NCBI RefSeq assembly: GCF_030504645.1
Contig: NZ_JAUKWQ010000008.1
Span: 124,001-188,000, forward strand
DNA length: 64,000 nucleotides
Direction: 5' to 3'
From: Rhizobium oryzicola
GTDB taxonomy: Bacteria; Pseudomonadota; Alphaproteobacteria; Rhizobiales; Rhizobiaceae
This document shows, piece by piece, positions 51,241-60,339 of the stretch. Position 1 is the first letter of the stretch, and every line of letters starts with the position of its first letter. Both the position numbers and the translations under genes were made by a program. The notes beneath the pieces are model-generated. The model did not search any database and was not told the origin of the DNA. It saw only the letters and a program-made list of their open reading frames with translations.

Positions 51241-52989
51241 CTAATAGGACACAAGCAAGGCGGAGCCATTATCACCGAAGGTCGGTTTTACACCGAGAAT
51301 CGGCGCCGTCCGGCGAATAATCTCCTTCACCATCGGGGCTGCCGTCTCTGCTGCGAGCGGCGGAATGGTCTTACCTTCCGTGCGCGGATCGTCGATGAAG
51401 GTCAGCACGACATATTTCGGATTGTTCATCGGGAAAGCCGCCAGGAAGGCGTTGAAGTTGTGCTCGCGCGAATAGCGACCCTTCACAACCTTGTCGGCCG
51501 TACCGGTCTTGCCGCCAACATCGAAACCCTCAACGCGCGCGCTGCGGCCGGAGCCCTTGACGCCGTTCCATTCGAACAGCCAGCGCATGTCCTTGCTCGT
51601 CGAAGGCTTGATCACCTGGTTCGCCACGGCATCCGCCTGCTCCTGCGTGCGCGGCAGGAACGTTGGCTGGATCAGCTTGCCGCCATTGATCAGCGCCGCA
51701 CCGGCCACCGCCGTCTGGAGGGGCGTCGTCGACACACCGTGACCGAAGGAGATGGTGATCTGGTTCACCTTCTTCCACACACGCGGCTGCGTCGGCTGCG
51801 CCACCTCCGGAAGCTCCGTATGCATCTTGGTCAGGAGGCCAAGCTTGGTCAGGAAGTCCTTGTGGTAATCGATGCTGACCAGATCCGTCATCTTGGCCGT
51901 GCCGATGTTGGACGAATACTGGAAGATCTCGGGCACAGTCAGGAAGCTGTGCTTGCCGTGCAGGTCGTTGATGGTGAAGCCGCCGATGCGGATCGGATAG
52001 CGCGCGTCATAGCTGTCGGTCAGCTTGCTCTTGCCCGAATCCAGCGCCATGGCCAGCGAGAAGGACTTGAAGGTGGAGCCCATTTCGAACGTGCCGTTCG
52101 ACATGCGGTTCAGCCAGCCTTCTTCGCCGCCTTCGGCCGGGTTGTTGGGATCGAAATCCGGCGCCGAACCCATGGCGAGAACCTCGCCAGTATTGGCATC
52201 CAGCACGACGGCGCCCGCACCCTTTGCCTTGAACTTATCGATGAAGTCCACCAGCACCTGGCGCAGGATGGCCTGCACACGGATGTCGATCGACAGATGC
52301 ACCGGCTCCAGCGGCTGGTCGCTGGTCATGCCAACGGAGGCGAGATCAGCGAGACCCTGCGTATCGATATAGCGCTCCATGCCGGCAACGCCGCGGTTGT
52401 CGATGTTGACGTAACCGATGATGTGCGATGCCGTCGGGCCGCCCGGATAGAAACGTCGCTTTTCAGGACGGAAGCCGATGCCGGGAATGCCGAGCGCCAG
52501 GATCTGGCTCTGCTGCTTCGGCGTCAGCTGACGGCGAAGCCACTGAAAGCGGGACTTGGAGGAAAGCCGGGAATAGGTGGATTTGACATCGATGTCCGGC
52601 AACACCGTGCGCAGCTTCTCGATGACTTCATCAGGATCGACGATCTTGTGCGGCTCAGCGAACAGCGAGACAGTGCGAATGTCTGTCGCCAGCACTTCGC
52701 CATTGCGATCGAGAATGTCGGGACGGGACGCCATGAGGCGATCGGGCGGCAGGATGCTGGAGGTGTTCTCCGGCTCCTTCATCGCATAGACGACAAGGCG
52801 CCCGCCAATGACGCAATAGAAGCACATGAAGCCGGCCATGATCAGCGCAACGCGGTTGCGCGCCTGCTTCGACTTGCGCTTTCGAATGCCTTCGAAGTTC
52901 TTGCCGTCACCGCCATACCGGACACCCCGCGCTCCGGCGGAGAAGTGGGCCCGGCTTTTCAGAACCATGATGCGAGAGAGAAATGACAT
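51241..52989 (-). CDS. ftsI: Septal transpeptidase FtsI (PBP3)
   Basis: This 582-residue class B penicillin-binding protein crosslinks septal peptidoglycan with FtsW. A cytoplasmic basic head is followed by one TM (residues about 46-68, VALIMAGFMCFYCVIGGRLVV) and a pedestal domain (RPDILDRNGEVLATDI). The transpeptidase domain has active-site Ser305 in GSTFK, the SSN triad at 359-361 and KTGT at 494-497. The start overlaps the ftsL stop (TAATG), so the two are coupled. Confidence 0.97.
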   Translation of the reverse strand: MSFLSRIMVLKSRAHFSAGARGVRYGGDGKNFEGIRKRKSKQARNRVALIMAGFMCFYCVIGGRLVVYAMKEPENTSSILPPDRLMASRPDILDRNGEVLATDIRTVSLFAEPHKIVDPDEVIEKLRTVLPDIDVKSTYSRLSSKSRFQWLRRQLTPKQQSQILALGIPGIGFRPEKRRFYPGGPTASHIIGYVNIDNRGVAGMERYIDTQGLADLASVGMTSDQPLEPVHLSIDIRVQAILRQVLVDFIDKFKAKGAGAVVLDANTGEVLAMGSAPDFDPNNPAEGGEEGWLNRMSNGTFEMGSTFKSFSLAMALDSGKSKLTDSYDARYPIRIGGFTINDLHGKHSFLTVPEIFQYSSNIGTAKMTDLVSIDYHKDFLTKLGLLTKMHTELPEVAQPTQPRVWKKVNQITISFGHGVSTTPLQTAVAGAALINGGKLIQPTFLPRTQEQADAVANQVIKPSTSKDMRWLFEWNGVKGSGRSARVEGFDVGGKTGTADKVVKGRYSREHNFNAFLAAFPMNNPKYVVLTFIDDPRTEGKTIPPLAAETAAPMVKEIIRRTAPILGVKPTFGDNGSALLVSY

Positions 52990-53474
52990 TAGCGGCGCAC
53001 CGATCCAGTTGAGATGACATCGACGGGGGCGGTTCCGCGCTTCAGAGGCACGGGAATTTTCGGAACCTGGTTCTTCGGCTTGGCGGGCGTGGCCTTGGCG
53101 GCGTTGACGCCGCGAATAGCCGCGGCGACTTCGCTGTCGGCGCCGGCAATCAGGTCTTCGATAGTGGTTTCAGGCTGCGGCAACTGCGCCTTGGCCATGG
53201 GCAGTTCACGCGGCAGCGCCAACTGCGTCGGCTCCGTCGGCACCAGTGCCAGCTCGTTCTGATAGACATTGAGCAGACGATGCAGACGGTTCGGCTGCGT
53301 CTGCAAAGCCCAGTCGGCGCGCAAGAGATCGATCGTATCCCGCTCGAGCTTGATCTCGCGCTCGATGCGGTGAACCTCTTCGAGCTTCAGTTCGGCGCGA
53401 TGCTTGATGGTATAGGTCACGACAGCCATGGCCGTCATCACGCCTATAAGAATGAGATCGAAGCTTCGGACCAT
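52989..53474 (-). CDS. ftsL: Cell division protein FtsL
   Basis: This 161-residue bitopic divisome protein has a short cytoplasmic start, a TM at residues about 5-23 (FDLILIGVMTAMAVVTYTI), and a coiled coil (ELKLEEVHRIEREIKLERDTIDLLRADW). A Pro/Ala-rich periplasmic tail follows. FtsL is poorly conserved, so the call rests on topology and its place between rsmH and ftsI. ATG 53474 is used, with GGAGG six bases upstream overlapping the end of rsmH; the frame stays open further up to 53633 but lies inside rsmH. The tail after residue 90 is longer than in E. coli FtsL. Confidence 0.88.
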   Translation of the reverse strand: MVRSFDLILIGVMTAMAVVTYTIKHRAELKLEEVHRIEREIKLERDTIDLLRADWALQTQPNRLHRLLNVYQNELALVPTEPTQLALPRELPMAKAQLPQPETTIEDLIAGADSEVAAAIRGVNAAKATPAKPKNQVPKIPVPLKRGTAPVDVISTGSVRR

Positions 53475-53475
53475 G

Positions 53476-54501
53476 TCAGCCTCCAATCCGCTCGAGGCTG
53501 GTAAGATCGGGAAGATCGAAAATCGAGTGATCGGCAGCCACCGCGGGCGCAGCGGTGCGGAAGGCTGCGCGAAGCTTGGCGGAGCGGGCACGTGGATTGG
53601 CTTCCGCCTCTTCCGCGGTTGCCGAGACGACACCCTTGCCGAGCGGTTCGAAGATCGCCGGCTTGTCCTCGATCATCGGCATATGGCGCGAACCGGCGGC
53701 GCGACCCGACTTCTCGGTCAGGAAGCGCTTGACGATACGGTCTTCCAGCGAATGGAAGCTGACCACGACCAGACGGCCGCCGGGTTTCAGGGCGCGCTCG
53801 ACTGCAAACAATGCACGCGCCAGTTCGCCGAGCTCGTCATTGACGAAGATGCGCAGGCCCTGGAAAACGCGTGTGGCCGGGTGGATCTTGTCCTTGGCCT
53901 TGCGCGGATTGACGCTTTCGATAAGGTTCGCGAGATCGCGCGTGGTGGTGAAAGGCTCGACAGCCCGGCGCTTTTCGATGGCACGCGCAATGCGACCCGC
54001 CTGCTTTTCTTCACCGAGAAAACCGAAGATGCGCGCGAGATCGCCGACCTTGGCACGATTGACGACATCCGCCGCCGACACGCCCTCACCCGACATGCGC
54101 ATGTCGAGCGGCCCGTTGCGCTGGAAGGAGAAGCCGCGTTTGGCCTCGTCGATCTGCATTGAGGAGACGCCGATATCAAGCACGACGCCATCCAGTCCAC
54201 CGGCCGGCGCATGGTCTGCCAGGCTGGAAAAACGGGAATGAACGAGCTTCAGGCGACCGTTGAATTCCGACACCATCGCTTGGCCTGCGGAGATCGCGGT
54301 CGGGTCGCGGTCGAGCGCGATCACGTTGGCGCCAGCCTCCAGGATTGCGCGGGTGTAGCCACCCGCGCCAAACGTGCCGTCAAGAATAACCTTGCCGGGT
54401 GCCGGCGCCAAAGACGCCAGCACTTCCGCCAGAAGAACCGGGATGTGACGAACCGGTCCGCCATCAGCCTCGGACACGCCGTCGCCAAGATTCGCCGCCA
54501 T
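53476..54501 (-). CDS. rsmH: 16S rRNA m4C1402 methyltransferase RsmH
   Basis: This 341-residue SAM methyltransferase (formerly MraW) acts on C1402 of 16S rRNA. It has [15 protein letters not shown], motif [62 protein letters not shown] and the end motif [19 protein letters not shown] 54501 is chosen with AGGGGAG just upstream; ATG 54516 overlaps the mraZ stop but has no ribosome site. It is the second gene of the dcw operon. Confidence 0.96.
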   Translation of the reverse strand: MAANLGDGVSEADGGPVRHIPVLLAEVLASLAPAPGKVILDGTFGAGGYTRAILEAGANVIALDRDPTAISAGQAMVSEFNGRLKLVHSRFSSLADHAPAGGLDGVVLDIGVSSMQIDEAKRGFSFQRNGPLDMRMSGEGVSAADVVNRAKVGDLARIFGFLGEEKQAGRIARAIEKRRAVEPFTTTRDLANLIESVNPRKAKDKIHPATRVFQGLRIFVNDELGELARALFAVERALKPGGRLVVVSFHSLEDRIVKRFLTEKSGRAAGSRHMPMIEDKPAIFEPLGKGVVSATAEEAEANPRARSAKLRAAFRTAAPAVAADHSIFDLPDLTSLERIGG

Positions 54502-54515
54502 CCCGCTCCCCTGCA

Positions 54516-54956
54516 TCAAACGGGGCGCACCGCAGCTTGCGAACGCCCCTCCCTCGCTGCCGCCTGCGCCTCGTGAAACGCCTGCGGCTGCCAAAGCTGA
54601 AAATGGTCCGAGCGGCCGACGAAGGTAACCTCCGTCGAAATACCGGTGAAGCTCCGGATGAAATCCGAAACCATCAACCGACCCTCCGCATCGAGCCGTA
54701 TAAAGACGCCGCCACCGTGAACCAGCAGCGACATCGCATTTGCCTCCGGCGAGAATGGATCGAGCAAGGCAATCTGCCGCTCGTACCGCTCGAGCAGATC
54801 CAGACCGCCGACGCTGATCGCCGGATAAACCATATCCTGGAGACAATAAAGCTCCTGGATATCCCGCTCCGCGAGAACGGCGCGAAACGGAGCAGGCACG
54901 GAAACGCGCCCCTTCGCATCGATCCTGTTCGTCGCATTTGACAAGAAGCGGTTCAT
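54516..54956 (-). CDS. mraZ: Transcriptional regulator MraZ
   Basis: This 146-residue DNA-binding protein has two SpoVT/AbrB-like units with the DxxGR motifs [16 protein letters not shown] and [15 protein letters not shown]. It forms ring oligomers and represses the dcw operon from TGGG repeats upstream of its own gene. Such repeats are present at 55133-55167. A 5' leader of about 170 bases is implied by the promoter placed there. It heads the dcw operon. Confidence 0.96.
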   Translation of the reverse strand: MNRFLSNATNRIDAKGRVSVPAPFRAVLAERDIQELYCLQDMVYPAISVGGLDLLERYERQIALLDPFSPEANAMSLLVHGGGVFIRLDAEGRLMVSDFIRSFTGISTEVTFVGRSDHFQLWQPQAFHEAQAAAREGRSQAAVRPV

Positions 54957-55132
54957 AACGCCAAACAGCCGCCCTCAAAGATTGCGGCGCACCATTTCGC
55001 CGCACGCCCCGCGAACCGCCGGACACAAAGAAAGCCGCCGAACGAGAGCCAACCCGCCCGGTTCTTCCCGAAGGAAGCGACCTCAAACTGTCCGATGAAA
55101 GGGCACATGATTGCCCGCTCGCAGTGTGGCTT

Positions 55133-55167
55133 TGGGATAACATGGGACCCTATGGGCGTCAATGGGA
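55133..55167. promoter_or_regulatory. MraZ operator: four TGGG boxes at 10-bp spacing
   Basis: On the plus strand TGGGN-N5 is repeated four times with exact 10-base period, at 55133, 55143, 55153 and 55163. This is the MraZ recognition pattern (TGGGN direct repeats with 5-base spacers). The array covers a sigma70-like promoter facing mraZ. The boxes read on the strand opposite to transcription. Confidence 0.85.
55135..55162 (-). promoter_or_regulatory. Putative sigma70 promoter of the dcw operon
   Basis: On the minus strand TTGACG (55162-55157) and TTATCC (55140-55135) are 16 bases apart, giving a start site near 55128. Both hexamers lie within or against the MraZ boxes, so bound MraZ would block RNA polymerase. 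The -10 match is only moderate. Confidence 0.5.
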
Positions 55168-55420
55168 AGCCGCCCCACGAGATGCACGACGGCCGGAATT
55201 ATTTATGACCTGTTAAGTTTAACAAAGGGTTAGCGGCGCATGGCGGTGCGCGAGCCTCCGTTGCCGGGCCGGACGCACGAACTGAAAGCCTAACCATCTG
55301 TTTTAAGGGGTACATTAGGTTATTTTTCACCGAAATTCTGGCAATAGCACCCTCTCCAGCGCAACCTCAGATCTTGTGCTGCGGCGCAACAAAGCGCCAG
55401 GCACAGCTCAAGTGCATCGC

Positions 55421-55443
55421 AAAAACGAAACCGCCTTGCGGTT
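55421..55443 (-). terminator. Intrinsic terminator of rnpB
   Basis: On the minus strand AACCGC-AAG-GCGGTT is followed by TCGTTTTT, directly after the 3' end of the RNase P RNA. The stem is short (6 bp) but the T-tract and position fit. Confidence 0.75.
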
Positions 55444-55449
55444 GAAAGG

Positions 55450-55890
55450 GAGAAATTGCCAGTTGGCCTGTAAGCCGGGTTCTGTATGGCACCGATGCAA
55501 GCATCGGAACGTGGCAGCCATTCATCTGGGACAGCGTTCGCACGCTGCCTCACGCAACCCACCCGGATGACTGGCCCGGAAACAGGCTGTAGCCCCGACA
55601 AGCGGAACCCGCGTCATCCCTATTCGGTCTTGCTCCCGGTGGGGTTTACCTTGCCGCCTCTGTTGCCAGAGACGCGGTGGGCTCTTACCCCACCCTTTCA
55701 CCCTTACCCCGCCAGCTCTGCGGCTCTTCACGAGCAGCACAGCAAGCGGGGCGGTTTCCTTTCTGTGGCACTTTCCCTGAGGTCGCCCTCGCCGGACGTT
55801 ATCCGGCACCGTGTTTCCGTGGAGCCCGGACTTTCCTCACCCTACCGCCTTTCGGCATTGGTAAAGCGCGGCTGCCCGGCCAACTGGCCG
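55450..55890 (-). ncRNA. rnpB: RNase P RNA (class A)
   Basis: This is the catalytic RNA of RNase P, which trims tRNA 5' ends. On the minus strand it starts with the P1 strand GCCAGTTGGCC (about 55889-55878), paired with GGCCAACTGGC at the 3' end (55468-55458). It contains the CR-I core GAGGAAAGTCCGGGCTCC, the GAAAGTGCCACAGAAA block, GGTAAACCCCACCGGGAGCAAG and the CR-V-type ACAGAACCCGGCTTACAGGCC. The length of about 435 bases is right for an alphaproteobacterium. Exact ends are judged from the P1 pairing and the terminator. Confidence 0.95.
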
Positions 55891-55932
55891 GAGCTCCTTA
55901 GCGCAGTTCAGAATGGATTGCTACCGCAAAGG

Positions 55933-57123
55933 CTACTGGAAAGTCGTGACGAAAGGCACGGAATAAGCCTCGTCCCGGATCCGTGCCTCATGCATCAGTT
56001 CGGCACCGAGGCGCCCGATCTCGTCCGAACTTTTCGCAGCAGTCCCACAGCCCCCGGTCAGAACCGCCACGCGGGGCGAATTAGTGTAGGCAATCGCGGG
56101 ATAGCCGGACGGCGTCTTGGAGACAACGCAGGCGCCCATGGAGATGCGGCTGCGATCGACATCGGGCACGAGGCCAGCAACTATTTCGGACAGATGATCG
56201 CGCACCGAAGCGCGCCCGCCGGAACGGAACCAGGCACGCATATCCTCATCCTTGGTCAGGATGACATCGTCAGGGTCACCGCCGATCTTGAGATAGACCT
56301 TGCCGTCGGGGTAACGCACAGGCGGCAGAAGATAGATGTGCTTTGTGGGGTCGCGCGGCTCGTAAATCAGGGAAGGCATGCCCGTGTAGCGCTGCAGCTC
56401 GTCCTCCGAGATCTCAAAGAAGGCGACGGTGCGAGCATAAACCGACATCTCAACGGGACGCGGCAACAGATTCTCTGCAATGGAAAAACCACCGGCAGCC
56501 AGCAGCACTTTCTCCGCCCGCCATTCGGCCCCTTCAGCTGTGCGCACGACAGCCAGCCCGCCCTCGTCGCGGATGGAAACCGCCGTCTCGCGGATCAGGC
56601 GTGCGCCTTGCCGTTCAGCCACCGTAGCCTGCGCCTTCACCAATGCGCGCGGATTGACGTAGCCGGCATTGGCCGCCTCGAACACGCCTTCGCAATTCGC
56701 CTCGAAGCCGAAATAGGGAAAGCGTTGAGTCAACTCGTCGCTGCCAAGCGTCTCTGTCTTGACACCCAGATCGGCGGCGGCCTTGAGGATACCCTTCAAA
56801 TAGGCGTGGCCGGATTGCCGCTCCGGCCCGACCATCAGGCAGCCGACCTCATGATAGAAGTCGACGCCGCTCTCCTTCTCCAGATCGCGATATCGCGCAA
56901 TGGAGCGGTTGGCGAGCAGCGCCCAGACCCCGTCAGGATCGATGGTGCGCGTGATGCGGGCTTCATCGTAATGGCTGCCGAAGACACCCCGATGTGTCCT
57001 CGCATCAGCGGGTTCATCCGGCCCTAACAGTGCAACGCCGTCCGTCCACCGCGTGAGATGGCGAGCAGCCGCCGCCCCCATCATACCTCGCCCAACGATG
57101 ATGTATTTGAAATCCGCTGCCAT
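55933..57123 (-). CDS. DAO-family FAD-dependent oxidoreductase (sarcosine oxidase-like)
   Basis: This 396-residue flavoprotein has the dinucleotide motif YIIVGRGMMGAAAARHL at the N-terminus and GYVNPRALVKAQATVAERQGARL in the middle. The second nucleotide strand is VLLAAGGFS, and the C-terminus has RVAVLTGGCGTAAKSSDEIGRL. The layout resembles monomeric sarcosine oxidase and N-methyltryptophan oxidase, so a secondary or tertiary amine substrate is likely. However, the covalent-FAD cysteine near the C-terminus is only tentatively present (GGCGTAAK). It lies between rnpB and the AmpD-like gene on the same strand. Confidence 0.83.
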   Translation of the reverse strand: MAADFKYIIVGRGMMGAAAARHLTRWTDGVALLGPDEPADARTHRGVFGSHYDEARITRTIDPDGVWALLANRSIARYRDLEKESGVDFYHEVGCLMVGPERQSGHAYLKGILKAAADLGVKTETLGSDELTQRFPYFGFEANCEGVFEAANAGYVNPRALVKAQATVAERQGARLIRETAVSIRDEGGLAVVRTAEGAEWRAEKVLLAAGGFSIAENLLPRPVEMSVYARTVAFFEISEDELQRYTGMPSLIYEPRDPTKHIYLLPPVRYPDGKVYLKIGGDPDDVILTKDEDMRAWFRSGGRASVRDHLSEIVAGLVPDVDRSRISMGACVVSKTPSGYPAIAYTNSPRVAVLTGGCGTAAKSSDEIGRLGAELMHEARIRDEAYSVPFVTTFQ

Positions 57124-57211
57124 GGAAGTGCCAAATGCCTTGTTTGAAAATAGTTCGGGATCAATAGCTTGCGAGGTGGGGCGGAATCAATGTCGCAGCT
57201 TGCCGCAGCAG

Positions 57212-57982
57212 TTATTGCACGCCTTGATAGCGCGGCAGTTCCACCAGCAGTCGATGCAGCGTCTCGATGGTCGACATGTCGGCAATGCCATCCACCCGCT
57301 CGGGGCGGAAGTGTCGCTGGAAGGCATCGACCGCACCTTCGGTCTTCTCGCAGAATTCGCCTGTTATATCGACGCCATAACCGTAGAGCGCCAGCATGCC
57401 CTGCAGAGCCTCGATCGGCTGCCCCGTCTCGCCTCGCTGGAAGTATCGACCGCCCCGGATGGGGCTTGGCTCCACCCAATGGCCGAGCCCCGCCACCGCC
57501 AACTCTGCCCAAGGGAATTTTTCACCCGGATCGACCTTGCGACGCGGCGCGACATCCGAATGCCCGAGCAGGCGTTCCGCCGGAATCGACCAGCGGGTCA
57601 TGCAATCCTTGCACAGCGCAACGACCGCATCGATCTGCGCCTGCGGATAGTCAGGCAGTCCGCCGGGGTGTCCGGCGTTAGCGATTTCGATCCCGATCGA
57701 GCGGCTGTTGATATCCGTCTCGCCGGCCCAGAAGCTTTTGCCGGCATGCCAGGCCCGCCGCTCTTCGGGGACAAGTTGCACCACCTGCCCGTCCGGCCAG
57801 ACGAAATAATGGCTGGAAACTTCGCTCTGGATATTCTTGAGCCAGGACAACGCACGACCGTGATCATCCATGCCCGTATAATGCAGGATGACCATATCGG
57901 GCGCATCAACGCCCAGGCGTTCGCCATGATTCGGCGACGGCTCGACGCGCGCGCCGGCGAAATCCGCAATCAGTCTGGTCAT
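57212..57982 (-). CDS. AmpD-like N-acetylmuramoyl-L-alanine amidase
   Basis: This 256-residue Amidase_2 zinc enzyme has zinc ligands His34 (VILHYTG), His141 (GHSDVAPRRKVDPG) and Asp151 and the catalytic Glu99 (IGIEIAN). The C-terminal part (about 175-250) is a peptidoglycan-binding PG_binding_1-like domain with EALQGMLALYGYGVDITG and AVDAFQRHFRPERVDG. No signal peptide is seen, so it probably cleaves anhydro-muropeptides in the cytosol during wall recycling, as AmpD does; AmiD-like roles are possible. It overlaps the TerB-DnaJ gene by four bases. Confidence 0.9.
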   Translation of the reverse strand: MTRLIADFAGARVEPSPNHGERLGVDAPDMVILHYTGMDDHGRALSWLKNIQSEVSSHYFVWPDGQVVQLVPEERRAWHAGKSFWAGETDINSRSIGIEIANAGHPGGLPDYPQAQIDAVVALCKDCMTRWSIPAERLLGHSDVAPRRKVDPGEKFPWAELAVAGLGHWVEPSPIRGGRYFQRGETGQPIEALQGMLALYGYGVDITGEFCEKTEGAVDAFQRHFRPERVDGIADMSTIETLHRLLVELPRYQGVQ

Positions 57983-58719
57983 GCTGCCTTGCGTTCCTTA
58001 GCGATCGCCGCATAGGCGGCGTTCAGCGCTGCCATGCGCTCATTGGCAGCGGTATGCAGAGCCTCCGGCACACCGCGGGCAATCAGCTTGTCAGGGTGAT
58101 GCTCTGCCACCAGCTTGCGATAGCATCGGCGAATTTCATCGAAATCGGCAGTGCGGGAAACGCCCAGTACCGCATAGGGGTCAATGCCATCCATCTCGAT
58201 GTGACGCGCCATAATTCGGCGGAAATGATCTTCGTCGATCTCGAAGATCTCGGCGATCCGAGCAAGGAAAGCCATCTCCTTCTCATGCACCATGCCGTCG
58301 GCCTTGGCGATGTGGAACAGCCCGTCGATCACATTCTCCAGCATGGTGCAGTTCTTGGCACCGCTGCCGCAGAGATTGGCGAGCTTTTCCGCATAGGCTT
58401 CGTAGCCGGCCACATCCTGACGCGCGAGATTATAAAGACGCGCGACATTCTTAGCCTCTTCCGGCGGAAAATCGAAGATCTGGCGGAAGGCTTCCACTTC
58501 GGAGGCAACGACTGCGCCATCCGCTTTGGCCATCTTGGCGGACAGCGCGATGATGGCGATGGAGAAAGACACTTTGCGCCGCGTCTCCGGATCACCCTCG
58601 AACAAAGTGCGAACAGCCTCAACCATACGCGACAGCGCATTATTTGCCGCATCGCCAATGCTGCCAAGCACGCGATCCCAAAGGGATGTCAATTGGAGGC
58701 ACAAGAAATCGATAATCAT
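57979..58719 (-). CDS. TerB-DnaJ domain protein (DjlA-like)
   Basis: This 246-residue protein has a weakly hydrophobic start, a TerB-like helical domain (FSIAIIALSAKMAKADGAVVASEVEAFRQIF and IAKADGMVHEKEMAFLARIAEIF) and a C-terminal J domain (DPYAVLGVSRTADFDEIRRCYRKLVAEHHPDKL) with the HPD tripeptide that stimulates DnaK. DjlA of E. coli has the same order but with a clear TM anchor, which is doubtful here. ATG 58719 is used; a TTG 15 bases earlier is possible. Its stop overlaps the amidase start (ATGA), so the two are coupled. Confidence 0.88.
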   Translation of the reverse strand: MIIDFLCLQLTSLWDRVLGSIGDAANNALSRMVEAVRTLFEGDPETRRKVSFSIAIIALSAKMAKADGAVVASEVEAFRQIFDFPPEEAKNVARLYNLARQDVAGYEAYAEKLANLCGSGAKNCTMLENVIDGLFHIAKADGMVHEKEMAFLARIAEIFEIDEDHFRRIMARHIEMDGIDPYAVLGVSRTADFDEIRRCYRKLVAEHHPDKLIARGVPEALHTAANERMAALNAAYAAIAKERKAA

Positions 58720-59060
58720 GATGCACCTGACCAAATTCTCCCGGCCTTGGCAAGTCGCGGGCTCGTGAACGGTGATTAAACTTTCTTCACACTACGGCAA
58801 ACGGCCTAGCGCGGATTGGACACTGTCGCGGTCCGCGTTTGGATACTGCTGTTCTAGAGTGAGTCCAGCGGGATTTCCACAGCCAGGCGGAGGGCGCGTT
58901 TATCCGCCGCCGCGTTTGAACCGATTGAAACGGACAAGACGCCTTCACAGGTGCGAAATATCGGATTTTCTTGAGAAATTCACTTTACAGCTGCGTTTAC
59001 GTGACGCACCTAATGCCCGCACATATTTGGCAAGGCGCAAAAATGCGCGAAGGAGGTTCG
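58720..59060. other. Intergenic stretch between divergent genes
   Basis: These 341 bases separate the divergent TerB-DnaJ gene and pfp. I see no coding frame of its own. The frame of pfp is open upstream to 58971 but not protein-like there. AGGAGG stands four bases before the pfp ATG. Confidence 0.55.
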
Positions 59061-60272
59061 ATGGCCAAGCAGAAGGTAGCAATGCTGACGGCAGGTGGTT
59101 TGGCTCCCTGTCTTTCCTCGGCGGTGGGCGGATTGATCCAGCGCTACAGCGATGTTGCACCCGATGCCGAGATCATCGCATATCGCTCTGGCTATCAGGG
59201 GGTTCTTCTAGGCGACCGTATCGAGATCACGCCTGAGATGCGGGAGCGCGCCCACCTGCTGCATCGCTACGGCGGTTCGCCCATCGGCAACAGCCGCGTG
59301 AAGCTCACCAATGTGGCAGACTGCGTCAAGCGCGGCCTCGTCAAGGAAGGCGAGAATCCTTTGCGGGTGGCCGCCGAACGCCTGGCATCCGATGGCGTTA
59401 CGATTCTCCACACCATCGGCGGCGACGACACCAACACGACAGCTGCCGACCTTGCCGCCTATCTGGGCGCCAACGGCTATGAACTGACCGTGGTTGGCCT
59501 GCCGAAGACCGTCGACAACGACGTCGTGCCGATCCGCCAATCGCTGGGCGCTTGGACCGCCGCCGAAGTTGGCGCGCATTTCTTCGATCACGTCAGCAAT
59601 GAACAAAGTGCAGCGCCGCGCACGCTCGTCATCCACGAAGTTATGGGGCGCCATTGCGGCTGGCTGACGGCCGCAACCGCCAAGGCTTACATCGACTCGA
59701 CTTGCAACAATGAATATGTCGAAGGCCTGATGATGAATACGCAGATGAAGAACATCGACGGGCTTTACCTGCCCGAGATGGCCTTTGATCTGGAAGCGGA
59801 AGCGGAACGCTTGCACAAGATCATGGACTCATGCGGCTTCGTGACGCTGTTCGTATCGGAAGGCGCGGGCCTCGAATCGATCGTGGCGGAACGCGAAGCC
59901 GCAGGCGAGACCGTGAAGCGCGATGCATTCGGCCATGTGAAACTCGACACCATCAATGTCGGCTCCTGGTTCCAGACCCATTTCGCTCCGCGTCTCAATG
60001 CCGAGCGCTCCATGGTGCAGAAATCCGGTTATTATGCCCGCTCCGCCCCCGCCAATGGCGATGACCTGCGCCTCATTCAGGGCATGGTCGATCTCGCGGT
60101 AGAAAGTGCGCTGAACGGAGTTTCCGGCGTCACGGGCCATGACGAAGATCAGAATGGCAAATTGCGCACCATCGAATTCCATCGTATCAAAGGTGGAAAG
60201 CATTTCGATCTGTCGACCAAGTGGTTCGGCGAGGTGATGGACTTCATCGGCCAGCCCTTCCGCCCGGCTTAA
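59061..60272 (+). CDS. pfp: Pyrophosphate-dependent phosphofructokinase
   Basis: This 403-residue enzyme phosphorylates fructose 6-phosphate with pyrophosphate, reversibly. The phosphate loop reads TIGGDDTNTTA: Asp at residue 123 in place of the Gly of ATP enzymes predicts PPi use. PKTVDND (150s) holds the catalytic Asp, and MGRHCGWLTA is the sugar-site motif. ATG 59061 has a perfect AGGAGG. Rhizobiaceae generally lack the ATP enzyme and break down sugars through Entner-Doudoroff, so the PPi enzyme may work mainly in the gluconeogenic direction. Confidence 0.95.
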   Translation: MAKQKVAMLTAGGLAPCLSSAVGGLIQRYSDVAPDAEIIAYRSGYQGVLLGDRIEITPEMRERAHLLHRYGGSPIGNSRVKLTNVADCVKRGLVKEGENPLRVAAERLASDGVTILHTIGGDDTNTTAADLAAYLGANGYELTVVGLPKTVDNDVVPIRQSLGAWTAAEVGAHFFDHVSNEQSAAPRTLVIHEVMGRHCGWLTAATAKAYIDSTCNNEYVEGLMMNTQMKNIDGLYLPEMAFDLEAEAERLHKIMDSCGFVTLFVSEGAGLESIVAEREAAGETVKRDAFGHVKLDTINVGSWFQTHFAPRLNAERSMVQKSGYYARSAPANGDDLRLIQGMVDLAVESALNGVSGVTGHDEDQNGKLRTIEFHRIKGGKHFDLSTKWFGEVMDFIGQPFRPA

Positions 60273-60339
60273 CAGATCGAGGATATCGATCGATTTCAGG
60301 GAGAGATCGGGAGACACATTCCGGTCTGGGAGGATTTGG

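Larger units (their letters stand above)
54957..55420. other. Leader and control region upstream of mraZ
   Basis: These 464 bases between mraZ and the rnpB terminator hold no gene that I can support. 54957-55130 would be the untranslated leader of the dcw transcript; 55133-55167 is the operator/promoter. 55195-55330 is AT-rich with several TTAA-like words (GTTAAGTTTAAC at 55212) that could be weak CtrA-type half-sites. Confidence 0.6.

Noticed and set aside
51019-52986. A plus-strand open frame of 655 codons antisense to ftsI
   Set aside because: It is a mirror frame of ftsI without any recognisable domain.
55486-57027. An open frame across rnpB and the FAD oxidoreductase
   Set aside because: Its first part lies in structured RNase P RNA and the rest mirrors the minus-strand oxidoreductase.
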